15,682 nucleotides of DNA from JBASNZ01 sp049657775. Its GTDB lineage: Bacteria; Actinomycetota; Coriobacteriia; Anaerosomatales; Anaerosomataceae. Position 1 is the stretch's first letter; the number at the start of each line of letters is the position of its first letter. The stretch lies in assembly GCA_049657775.1 (NCBI GenBank), contig JBASNZ010000092.1, positions 1 to 15,682 on the forward strand. Reading direction: 5' to 3'. Made by a program: the position numbers and the translations under genes. This document shows, piece after piece, positions 1-6,935 of the stretch. The notes beneath the pieces were generated by a model, which saw nothing but the letters and a program-made list of their open reading frames with translations, made no database searches and was not told where the DNA came from.

Positions 1-170
1 ATCGCACCTCGCTCGCACACGCGCGCGCAGGTCATGCACCCGTCGCATCGCTGCCAGTCGACCATGATGTACGAGCGCCCGATGCGAAGCGCGTTCAGGT
101 GGCAGACCTCAAGGCAGCGCCCACAGCGGTCGCAGTACCTGGGGTTGACGATGATCCGACGGTTCGTCAT
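1..170 (-). CDS. 2x[4Fe-4S] ferredoxin-type protein, N-terminal part (runs off left edge)
   Basis: The first 56 residues are visible before the window ends. Two CxxCxxCxxxC motifs can be read: Cys13-16-19-23 (CDRCGRCLEVC) and Cys42-45-48-52 (CDGCMTCARVC), each followed by the usual hydrophobic stretch. This is the standard bacterial two-cluster ferredoxin fold, which binds two [4Fe-4S] clusters for electron transfer. The ATG at 168-170 overlaps the ligA stop as ATGA and has no purine-rich ribosome site of its own, so translation probably depends on coupling to ligA. The Cys pattern makes iron-sulfur binding very likely. What the whole protein is (small ferredoxin, or an iron-sulfur domain in front of a larger enzyme) cannot be told from the part present. 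Confidence 0.8.
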   Translation of the reverse strand, partial: MTNRRIIVNPRYCDRCGRCLEVCHLNALRIGRSYIMVDWQRCDGCMTCARVCERGA

Positions 171-2269
171 GAAGCCGCAGGCGGTTCGCCGGTCTCGAGG
201 ACGCGTGCCAGGTCCTCCTCGGCAAGCACAGGGACGCCGAGTTCGAGCGCGCGATCGTACTTGCTGCCCGCATCGGCGCCGGCCACTACGAACGACGTCT
301 TCTTGCTCACGCTGCCCGCGACCTTGGCGCCAAGTGCCTTGAGGGCCGCGCCCGCTTCGTCTCGCGTGTAGCGTTCGAGCGCGCCCGTGAGCACGAACGT
401 GAGTCCAGCAAGGGTATGCGGTCGGTCGTCGGCGTCGCGCTCGTCGGCTGTGCGAACGCCGGCGGCCTCGAGGCGATGCACCAGGGCCACGTTCTCGGGG
501 TTGTCGAAGAACGCACGCACGCTTGCGGCGATGATCGGCCCGACCTGGTCCACAGCGGAGAGTTCCTCGGCGGGCGCCGCGACGACCGCCTCGAGTGAGC
601 GGTAGGCCGCGGCAAGCGCCTCGCCCACCGTGGCACCCACGTGCCGGATACCCAGCCCGAACAGGAGTCGGGCAAGCGGCCGATCACGCGAAACGTCGAC
701 GGCGACGATGAGCTTGGTAGCCATGACCTCGCCAAGGAGTACCGGCGTGCCATCCTTCTTGACGCGGCCCATATCAAGCGACGCGAGGCCCTCGAACGTG
801 AGCGAGTAGTAGTCCGCGACGTCGTGCAAGAGTCCCCGCTCGATGAGACGCGTGACGATCTCCACGCCCATACCATCGATGTCCATGGCGCCGCGACTTG
901 CCCAGTGGAGCAGCCGCTCGAGGCGTTGCGCCGGGCACGCGGCGTTGGTGCAGCGGGTGACCGCTTCTCCCTCGGGCCGCCACGCTGGCGATCCGCACGC
1001 GGGACACGTCCGCGGCATCACGAACGCCCGCTCGCTGCCATCGCGAAGCCGCTCGACCGCGCCGACGACCTCGGGGATGACGTCGCCCGCCTTGCGCACG
1101 ACGATGGTGTCGCCGATAAGGATGCCTTTGCGCACGATCTCATCGGCGTTATGGAGCGTGGCGCGCGCGATCGTGGAGCCCGCCACCGTGACCGGCTCGA
1201 AGATCGCGAACGGCGTCATCGCGCCAGTCCTGCCCACGCTCACGCCGATGTCGAGAAGGCGTGTCGTCTTCTCCTCGGGAGGGAACTTGTAGGCGATCGC
1301 CCACCGCGGCGCCTTGGACGTGAAGCCGAGCTCGTCTTGAAGCGCGAAGGAGTCGATCTTCACGACGACACCGTCGATCTCGTACGGCAGCGAGTCGCGC
1401 CGCTTGAGCGCGCGCTCGCAGAAGGCGCGGACCTCGTCGGCGGTAGCGCAGCGCTCGATGTCGGGGTTGACCTTGAAGCCAGCCTCGCGTAGCCAGTCGA
1501 GCGCCTCATGCTGCGAAGTCAGCCCCAGCGCGCGGGGCTCGACGACCTGATACATGAAGGTATCCAGGTCGCGCGAGGCGGTGACGGCGGGATCCTTCTG
1601 CCGCACGGCACCCGCTGCCGCATTGCGCGGGTTGGCGAAGCGTGGCAGGCCGGCGTCTTCCTGCTCCTCGTTGAGCCGCGCGAAGGACGCCTTGGGCATG
1701 AAGACCTCGCCACGGACATCGATGCGCGCGGACGCGTTCGTCCCGGCACCGAAGAGCGCGTCCTGCGCGGAGGCCGTGACCTGCGTGCGCAGGCGCAGCG
1801 GAACGGTCTTGATGGTCCGCACGTTCGCGGTGACGTCCTCGCCCGTGATACCGTCGCCACGCGTCGCGCCGCGCACGAGCGCGCCATTCTCGTAGGTGAG
1901 CGAAAGCGACGACCCATCGATCTTGAGCTCGCACACGTACCCGCACTGCGGGCCCGCTGCCTCGCGCTCCACGCGTTCGAGCCATAGGTCGAGCTCGCCG
2001 AGGTCCATCGCGTTGTCGAGCGAGTACATCCGCTGAGCATGTTTGACGGGGGCGAACTGTGACGACGGCGCCGCCCCGACCCGCTGGGTGGGTGAATCCG
2101 CCGTGATCAGCTCAGGGAACTCCGCCTCGATCGACTCGAGCTCGCGAACGAGCGCATCGTACGCCGCGTCGCTGATCTCGGGGGCGTCGAGCGCGTAGTA
2201 GCGCCAGGCATGGTGTGCGATCTCGCCGCGCAGCCGTTCCGCCCGTTCCTCGGCCTGTGAGCGGTCCAT
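167..2269 (-). CDS. ligA: NAD(+)-dependent DNA ligase LigA
   Basis: This 700-residue enzyme seals nicks in replication and repair using NAD+, the full family length. Domains in order: Ia NAD-binding region (1-70), adenylation domain with the nucleotidyl-lysine motif KIDG at 116-119 (Lys116 is adenylated), OB fold (about 325-410), a four-Cys zinc finger (Cys422, 425, 440, 445), helix-hairpin-helix repeats (about 450-600) and a C-terminal BRCT domain (about 615-690). A short insert around residues 500-520, before RPLARLLFGLGIRHVG, resembles the insert I recall in actinobacterial ligases. The ATG at 2267-2269 is preceded by GAGGAG located in the last codons of the upstream DUF2469 gene, 6 bp away, so the two genes are almost certainly co-translated. 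Its stop overlaps the start of the ferredoxin-type gene. Confidence 0.98.
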   Translation of the reverse strand: MDRSQAEERAERLRGEIAHHAWRYYALDAPEISDAAYDALVRELESIEAEFPELITADSPTQRVGAAPSSQFAPVKHAQRMYSLDNAMDLGELDLWLERVEREAAGPQCGYVCELKIDGSSLSLTYENGALVRGATRGDGITGEDVTANVRTIKTVPLRLRTQVTASAQDALFGAGTNASARIDVRGEVFMPKASFARLNEEQEDAGLPRFANPRNAAAGAVRQKDPAVTASRDLDTFMYQVVEPRALGLTSQHEALDWLREAGFKVNPDIERCATADEVRAFCERALKRRDSLPYEIDGVVVKIDSFALQDELGFTSKAPRWAIAYKFPPEEKTTRLLDIGVSVGRTGAMTPFAIFEPVTVAGSTIARATLHNADEIVRKGILIGDTIVVRKAGDVIPEVVGAVERLRDGSERAFVMPRTCPACGSPAWRPEGEAVTRCTNAACPAQRLERLLHWASRGAMDIDGMGVEIVTRLIERGLLHDVADYYSLTFEGLASLDMGRVKKDGTPVLLGEVMATKLIVAVDVSRDRPLARLLFGLGIRHVGATVGEALAAAYRSLEAVVAAPAEELSAVDQVGPIIAASVRAFFDNPENVALVHRLEAAGVRTADERDADDRPHTLAGLTFVLTGALERYTRDEAGAALKALGAKVAGSVSKKTSFVVAGADAGSKYDRALELGVPVLAEEDLARVLETGEPPAAS

Positions 2270-2275
2270 CCCGAC

Positions 2276-2572
2276 TTACTCCTCGTCGGCTTTCAGCTTC
2301 TGCACGTGCACGTCGTTGACCGAGTAGATGACCGTCTCAGGCACGAAACGGTTGAGCCGCTCGGCTTCGTAGATCCACACGTCCGTGAGCGTGACCTTGA
2401 AGAAGACGCCGCCGGGGCCGTTCTCGGGCACCACGAGTACGTCATTCGCAAGGTACGCGCGAAGCTCGGTCTCGATGTAGTAGTTGAAGATCCGTGCCGC
2501 CTCGCGGTACTCGTCGTACAGCTTGATGCGGTACTCGGCCTCTTTCATATCCAGTTCGTCGATGCTGTCCAT
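2276..2572 (-). CDS. DUF2469 family protein
   Basis: A 98-residue acidic protein with the conserved DUF2469 pattern: LYDEYREAARIFNYYIETE (18-36), then YLANDV and VVPENG, a VFFKVTLTDVWIYE strand region and a closing RFVPETVIYSVNDVHV. I recognise the family from Actinobacteria, where it is small, widespread and of unknown function. The ATG at 2570-2572 follows AAAGGGG with a short spacer, a good ribosome site. It lies between the UPF0280 gene (43 bp upstream) and ligA (6 bp downstream), and its final codons carry the ligA ribosome site. There is no signal peptide or membrane segment, so it is cytoplasmic. The role is unknown; co-transcription with ligA is the only functional hint. Confidence 0.8.
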   Translation of the reverse strand: MDSIDELDMKEAEYRIKLYDEYREAARIFNYYIETELRAYLANDVLVVPENGPGGVFFKVTLTDVWIYEAERLNRFVPETVIYSVNDVHVQKLKADEE

Positions 2573-2615
2573 GTCGCCCCTTTCTCAGGACCCGCGCTGC
2601 GCCCGGCCGTCCATC

Positions 2616-3341
2616 CTACACCCTGAACAGCGAGACGCCGCCGATCGCGCCGATAGTCTCACCCGCCACAACCACCGCTCCGATCACACCCGGGATCTCC
2701 ATCGCGCGCGCGAGTGCCCGCTCGATGTCGTCGGGCCCATGTACGAGGTTACCCACCGAGCTCGCGGCCGCATCGGCAAGCGCGCCGCTCGACGCCACGA
2801 CAGTCGCGGCGTGCGCGCTCCCGAAGCTGAGGGAGGGCCCCACCTTGGCCGAGGAAGTGCACACCGCCACCGGCATCGCTTCCGGCATGAAGCGCAGCCC
2901 CACTCGTCCCGAGAGTGGCGAATCGCCCGCGCCCAGCAGCACCATGCGCTCCAGGTGGGACATGAGGTACAGATCGCCACCGTTTTCCACGATGACCTCG
3001 GCCGAGTAGGACTGAAGACCGCGCGCGACCGCCTCGGCCACCGCCCCGGCCACCGCCGCCATCGGACCGACACCCGCCGCGCACGCGGCATCGGCCATGG
3101 CGTGCGCGATCTGCGGGGCGCCGACAGACGCGCTGACGGGCACGAGACTCTCGGCAAAGAACGGGTTGGCCGCAATGTACGCCTCGAGCGCTTCGCGAAG
3201 GCCGGCCACAAGCGCCGATGCCTCGCCCGACAGGTCGCGCGCAGCGCTTATCTGCAGGTCCGTCTCGGCGTGCACGACCTCGAAGGTCACGAGACCGCCA
3301 GGGTCCGCCATCGCTCGATATGTCCGTGGCTCGTAGGTCAT
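2616..3341 (-). CDS. UPF0280 family protein (ApbE-related fold)
   Basis: A 241-residue protein matching the UPF0280 family, which shares the fold of ApbE flavin transferases but has no settled function. Recognisable blocks: the N-terminal RTYR, the strand LVTFEVVHAETDLQISA (17-33), GVGPMAAVAGA (90-100), EVIVENGGD (115-123), CTSS (161-164), SLSFG (170-174) and ALADAAASSVGN (187-198). The length is normal and no family motif is obviously missing. The ATG at 3339-3341 has AGGAT upstream with a 7-nt spacer. It is the first gene of the minus-strand ligA cluster and diverges from the GGDEF gene at 3402 across a 60-bp gap that must hold both promoters. The family occurs mostly in anaerobes and archaea. 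A flavin- or cofactor-related role is inference only. Confidence 0.9.
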   Translation of the reverse strand: MTYEPRTYRAMADPGGLVTFEVVHAETDLQISAARDLSGEASALVAGLREALEAYIAANPFFAESLVPVSASVGAPQIAHAMADAACAAGVGPMAAVAGAVAEAVARGLQSYSAEVIVENGGDLYLMSHLERMVLLGAGDSPLSGRVGLRFMPEAMPVAVCTSSAKVGPSLSFGSAHAATVVASSGALADAAASSVGNLVHGPDDIERALARAMEIPGVIGAVVVAGETIGAIGGVSLFRV

Positions 3342-3401
3342 ACGGTAATCCTACCAGGCAGAGTGGGCATATTCCTGAGTGGCGGTCGAAAGGTGGAGAG
3401 T

Positions 3402-4445
3402 ATGCGAGACATCCTTGAGCTCTGCATCGAGATGGACACGCTTGCCGAAGAGGCCTACAAAACGATGGCGACGGCCTGCGATATCCCGGAACTGGGAACG
3501 ACGTTCGCGGACCTGGCAACCGACAAGCGAAGCCACGTGGTCTGGTGGCGGAACCTGCTCGATGCATGGGAGGAGGGCCTGCTTCCCGATGTCGTCAACG
3601 ACACCTCCGGGCTCGTCCACCGCCTGCAGGGACTGCGCGACGAACTGCGGGCATCGATACCCGAGGGCGTGGCCGCGCTCGGCCCGGACGACATGCTCGC
3701 GCTGGCCGCCCGGATAGAGTTCGTGATGATCGATCCTGTCTTCGGCGAGCTTATCGACCTCACGGAGCCGGGGAGCGCGGCCGAGCGCCACGCGGCATAC
3801 TCGGCGCACCTGGAACGACTCATCACCGCGGTCGAAGGCCACTACGCGCGAGGCACGCTGGCAAAACTCCTCGCGCGGATCCTCAAGCGCACGTGGGCCG
3901 ACAACATGGCGCTCGCGGTACACGTGACGCGGGACTCGCTCACCGGCATCTACAATCGCCGCGCGCTGGACACGCACCTGCCGCAATGGGCGGCGTGGTC
4001 GGCACGGTACGGGCACCCCCTCACCGTGCTACTCGTGGACGTCGACCTCTTCAAGGGCATCAACGACGCGCACGGGCACGGCTTCGGCGACAGGGCACTT
4101 CGCGCCGTCTCGGATGCCCTGCTCTCCGCCATCCGTGCCTCCGACCTGCTCGTGCGCTACGGTGGCGACGAGTTCGCCATCATCGCTCCCGAGGCCGGCC
4201 CCGAGGAGTACTCGTTGATGGTCGATCGTGTCGTCGGCGCTGTCCGCGAAGTCGACCTTACAACCGCCGACGGCGCGCACGTGCCCATCTCGGTGAGCGC
4301 GGGTGGCTGTGTGGCGCGCGACCCTGCCGGCTCCATGCCAAGGAGTGCGGACAAGCTGCTGGCCAGCGCCGATCAGTCGCTCTACCTTGCCAAACAGTCC
4401 GGGCGGAACCGCGCGGCCGAACCGATCATCCTCGGGGCCGTGTAG
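3402..4445 (+). CDS. Diguanylate cyclase with N-terminal ferritin/rubrerythrin-like domain
   Basis: This 347-residue protein likely makes cyclic di-GMP from two GTP. Residues 175-335 form a complete GGDEF domain: DSLTGIYNRRAL (178-189), metal-binding DVDLFKGIND (213-222), the active-site GGDEF at 254-258, and an inhibitory RxxD site (Arg245-Asp248) exactly five residues before it. Residues 1-150 are all-helical and resemble a four-helix ferritin-like bundle: LELCIEMDTLAEEAYKTMA, ELGTTFADLATDKRSH, RIEFVMIDPVFGELID and a fourth helix with His136. Possible metal ligands are Asp12, Glu16/17, His45, Glu106, Asp111 and His136. The strict ExxH Glu positions carry Lys42 and Tyr133, so metal binding is uncertain. 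There is no membrane segment. The ATG follows AGGTGG with a 5-nt spacer; longer upstream frames are antisense to UPF0280 and were rejected. The last 20 bp overlap the 3' end of lipA. Confidence 0.9.
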   Translation: MRDILELCIEMDTLAEEAYKTMATACDIPELGTTFADLATDKRSHVVWWRNLLDAWEEGLLPDVVNDTSGLVHRLQGLRDELRASIPEGVAALGPDDMLALAARIEFVMIDPVFGELIDLTEPGSAAERHAAYSAHLERLITAVEGHYARGTLAKLLARILKRTWADNMALAVHVTRDSLTGIYNRRALDTHLPQWAAWSARYGHPLTVLLVDVDLFKGINDAHGHGFGDRALRAVSDALLSAIRASDLLVRYGGDEFAIIAPEAGPEEYSLMVDRVVGAVREVDLTTADGAHVPISVSAGGCVARDPAGSMPRSADKLLASADQSLYLAKQSGRNRAAEPIILGAV

Positions 4446-5307
4446 CCATCTCGCCGGCGTGGTAGCTGCTGCGCACGAACGGAGCGGACGCCACGGCGGC
4501 GAACCCGAGCGCTTCTGCCTCACGCGCAAGCGACTCGAAGATGTCGGGGTGCACGAACTCCGTGACCTGCAGGTGTCTCGCGCTCGGGCGCAGGTATTGG
4601 CCAAGAGTCAGCATGTCACAGCCGACCTCGCGCAGATCGCGCATAACGTCCACGACCTCGTCGGGCCTCTCACCCAGGCCGAGCATGAGACCAGACTTGG
4701 TCGGCATAGATGGTCGACGTTGCTTGACCCGTGCGAGTACCGCAAGGCTGCGAGCGTAGTCGGCGCCGGGCCTCACTTCCTCGTAGAGCCTCGGTACGGT
4801 CTCGAGGTTGTGGTTGAACACGTCCGGCTCCGCGTCGACGACCGCGTCGATCGACCCGGTGTCGCCCGCGAAGTCGCTCGTGAGCACTTCGAGTCGAGTA
4901 CCGGGTGACGCATCGCGTACGGCCTCGATCACGGCGACCAGATGTCCCGCCGCGCCGTCGGGCAGGTCGTCGCGGGTGACCATGGTAACGACGACGTGCT
5001 TGAGCCGAAGGCCGAGAACCGCCTCGGCGATGTGTGCGGGCTCGTCGGGATCAAGCGGCAACGGAACGCGCGTGTCCACGGCGCAGAAGCGGCATCCTCT
5101 CGTACATGCGTCGCCGGCGACCAGGAACGTGGCGGTACCGGACGCGAAGCATTCGCCCTGGTTGGGGCACTTGGCAGACTGGCACACTGTATGAAGCTCG
5201 AGCCGGCTCATCAGGCCCTTGACCGTATCGTATGAGCCCTCTCGCGCTATCGGCCTGCGCATCCACCGGGGCATGCGTTTGGCAGTCTGACCGTGTTCGT
5301 AGGCCAT
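4426..5307 (-). CDS. lipA: Lipoyl synthase LipA
   Basis: A radical SAM enzyme of 293 residues that inserts two sulfurs into protein-bound octanoyl groups to form lipoyl cofactor. Both iron-sulfur sites are visible: the auxiliary cluster motif Cys42-x4-Cys47-x5-Cys53 (CQSAKCPNQGEC) and the SAM cluster motif Cys68-x3-Cys72-x2-Cys75 (CTRGCRFC). The RSSYHA motif at 279-284 supplies the auxiliary-cluster serine. The length is typical. The ATG at 5305-5307 lies 3 bp after the lpd stop with no strong ribosome site of its own, so coupling to lpd is likely. The pairing supplies a lipoyl-forming enzyme and the dehydrogenase that reoxidises lipoyl groups. No LipB/LplA ligase or lipoylated protein gene is in the window. 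The C-terminus is convergent with, and overlaps, the GGDEF gene. Confidence 0.97.
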   Translation of the reverse strand: MAYEHGQTAKRMPRWMRRPIAREGSYDTVKGLMSRLELHTVCQSAKCPNQGECFASGTATFLVAGDACTRGCRFCAVDTRVPLPLDPDEPAHIAEAVLGLRLKHVVVTMVTRDDLPDGAAGHLVAVIEAVRDASPGTRLEVLTSDFAGDTGSIDAVVDAEPDVFNHNLETVPRLYEEVRPGADYARSLAVLARVKQRRPSMPTKSGLMLGLGERPDEVVDVMRDLREVGCDMLTLGQYLRPSARHLQVTEFVHPDIFESLAREAEALGFAAVASAPFVRSSYHAGEMATRPRG

Positions 5308-5310
5308 GCG

Positions 5311-6711
5311 CTAGCAGCCGCACTTCCTGGCCGCGTCCGCGCACGCCATCTTGATGACCTCGGAGACAGTCGGATGCGCGTGCACCGTGTCCGCGACCTG
5401 GCGAACGCCGATGTCATGCTTCATCGCCACCGCGATCTCGTGGATGGTCTCCACGGCGTGCGGGCCGACGATCTGGCACCCGATGATCCGACCGGTGCCA
5501 TTCTCGGCCACGATCTGCACGAAGCCATCGGCCTCGCCCTCGCCCAGAGCCTTGCCGTTGGCGGCGAACTTGGCAACCGCCTGCACGGCGTCGATGCCCC
5601 GCTCCTTCGCGCTGTCACGGCTCGAACCGACGACAGCCACGTTGGGGAACGTGTAGACGCACGCGGGGATGCAATCATAGCGCATCGACTCCAGGTGCGG
5701 CTCTCCCCCATCCGCGGCGGCGCCGAGTCCGGCGACCGCATTCCGGGCAGCGACGACCCCCTCCTCATCGGCCACGTGCGCGAGCATCATTCCGCCGATG
5801 AGATCGCCGATCGCGTAGACGCCCGCCACGTTCGTGCGGAAGTACTCGTCGACCTTGACGGCCCTGCGGTCGAACTCGATGCCGACCTCTTCATAGCCGA
5901 AACCGGCGCCGTTGGGCACGCGGCCGACGGCGGACATGACGATGCCACTTTCAAGGACCGCGCCGCTCCTGAGCGTGGAGCGCATCCGCGCTCCGACGCG
6001 CTCGACGGCGTCGACCGCGTCGCCGAGGTGGAACTCGACGCCCATCTCCTCGAGCGCCTGTTGCGTCGCCTTCACGACCCGGCGGTCGTTGCCCGGGAGC
6101 ACCTGCTCCATGAGCTCGACCACACTCACCTTGCTGCCGAACGCGGCATACGCGCAGGCGAACTCAAGGCCGATGACGCCCCCGCCGATGATGACGATGT
6201 CCTTTGGGATGTCCACGAGCGATACCGCATGGTCGCTCGTCCACACTCCCTCTAGATCGTGGTCGATGTTGGGGAGTTTGAAGACGATCGAACCGGTCGC
6301 GAGGATGAGCGCGTCACCCTCGATGCTCTCCGTCCCGCCGTCGGCAAGCGCGACTTCGACCGTTCGGGGAGCCGTCAGGCGACCTTCACCGCCGACGACC
6401 CGCACCTTGAGGCGCCGCGCCGTACCTTCGACCTGAGACACGAGTTCGTCGACGACACCCGCCTTGCGCGCGCGCAGTCCGTCGATGTCGACCGTCGCGA
6501 CCGTAGCGTTGAGGCCGAACTTCGCCGCGTTCGCCGTGTCGGCCACGATGTGAGCTGAGCGAAGGATGGTCTTGGTGGGGATGCAGCCCCGGTTGAGACA
6601 CGTTCCGCCAAGACGGTCGCGCTCGATGAGGACGACCTCCGCGCCAAGACGCGCGGCTTCGAAGGCGGCGGAGTACCCGCCCGGCCCCCCGCCGAGAACA
6701 ACGATTCGCAT
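5311..6711 (-). CDS. lpdA: Dihydrolipoyl dehydrogenase (E3 / glycine cleavage L-protein)
   Basis: This 466-residue flavoprotein reoxidises dihydrolipoyl groups with NAD+. Seen in order: the N-terminal FAD dinucleotide fold GGGPGGYSAA (7-16), the redox-active disulfide GGTCLNRGCIPTK with Cys38 and Cys43, a second dinucleotide-binding motif IGGGVIGLEF for NAD, a central FAD-binding YAIGD, and the C-terminal interface motif HAHPTVSE with catalytic His446 and Glu451. The length is standard for the family. The ATG at 6709-6711 follows GGAGG with a 6-nt spacer. An in-frame extension to 6885 exists but lies beyond this ribosome site and before the FAD fold, so it was rejected. It is the first gene of an lpd-lipA operon. 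The extra Cys residues in the last ten positions (CADAARKCGC) are unusual and might be surface thiols. Confidence 0.96.
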   Translation of the reverse strand: MRIVVLGGGPGGYSAAFEAARLGAEVVLIERDRLGGTCLNRGCIPTKTILRSAHIVADTANAAKFGLNATVATVDIDGLRARKAGVVDELVSQVEGTARRLKVRVVGGEGRLTAPRTVEVALADGGTESIEGDALILATGSIVFKLPNIDHDLEGVWTSDHAVSLVDIPKDIVIIGGGVIGLEFACAYAAFGSKVSVVELMEQVLPGNDRRVVKATQQALEEMGVEFHLGDAVDAVERVGARMRSTLRSGAVLESGIVMSAVGRVPNGAGFGYEEVGIEFDRRAVKVDEYFRTNVAGVYAIGDLIGGMMLAHVADEEGVVAARNAVAGLGAAADGGEPHLESMRYDCIPACVYTFPNVAVVGSSRDSAKERGIDAVQAVAKFAANGKALGEGEADGFVQIVAENGTGRIIGCQIVGPHAVETIHEIAVAMKHDIGVRQVADTVHAHPTVSEVIKMACADAARKCGC

Positions 6712-6746
6712 GACACCCTCCACCGATGCGGCCAATGTGCCGGACG

Positions 6747-6755
6747 ATTGTAGCA
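6747..6755 (-). promoter_or_regulatory. Probable extended -10 promoter for lpd-lipA
   Basis: Reading on the minus strand, TGC-TACAAT gives an extended -10 element (TGn plus a hexamer one mismatch from TATAAT) about 36 bp before the lpd ATG. There is no good TTGACA-like -35 at 17 bp, which is acceptable for extended -10 promoters. The predicted 5' leader is about 30 nt and contains the GGAGG ribosome site. Confidence 0.5.
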
Positions 6756-6842
6756 CCCCTGAAGTGGATGCGAGGGCGGCGGCGCGGGGCTGCCGTCCAG
6801 CGCGGGCTCCGTACCGTCCATCCGAACCTAACGACGTCTGAC

Positions 6843-6871
6843 TTGTGATTGGATGCACGTGTCGCTTTAGT
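6843..6871 (+). promoter_or_regulatory. Candidate sigma-70-type promoter for the PAS-GGDEF gene
   Basis: TTGTGA (6843-6848) and TTTAGT (6866-6871) are separated by exactly 17 bp. Each matches the consensus at four of six positions. The element sits in the 224-bp divergent gap, about 65 bp before the ATG at 6936. This is a weak match in GC-rich DNA, so it is only a candidate. Confidence 0.35.
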
Positions 6872-6935
6872 ACGCTCAAGGACACCGACCGTCACGCCGA
6901 TACCGTGAGCGTAGGGACAGTGCCCGCTGGGGGAC

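Noticed and set aside
641..1492. Long open frame on the plus strand inside ligA, and many similar ones across the window
   Set aside because: GC-rich antisense shadow: the products are Arg/His/Asp-rich and low in complexity, match no family, and lie opposite a clear gene.
2484..3401. In-frame N-terminal extension of the ferritin-like GGDEF protein
   Set aside because: It would be antisense to UPF0280 and has no recognisable protein features; the ATG at 3402 has its own ribosome site and begins the helical domain.
6712..6885. In-frame N-terminal extension of dihydrolipoyl dehydrogenase
   Set aside because: GGAGG sits just before the ATG at 6711, the FAD-binding fold begins right after it, and the region holds the likely promoter.
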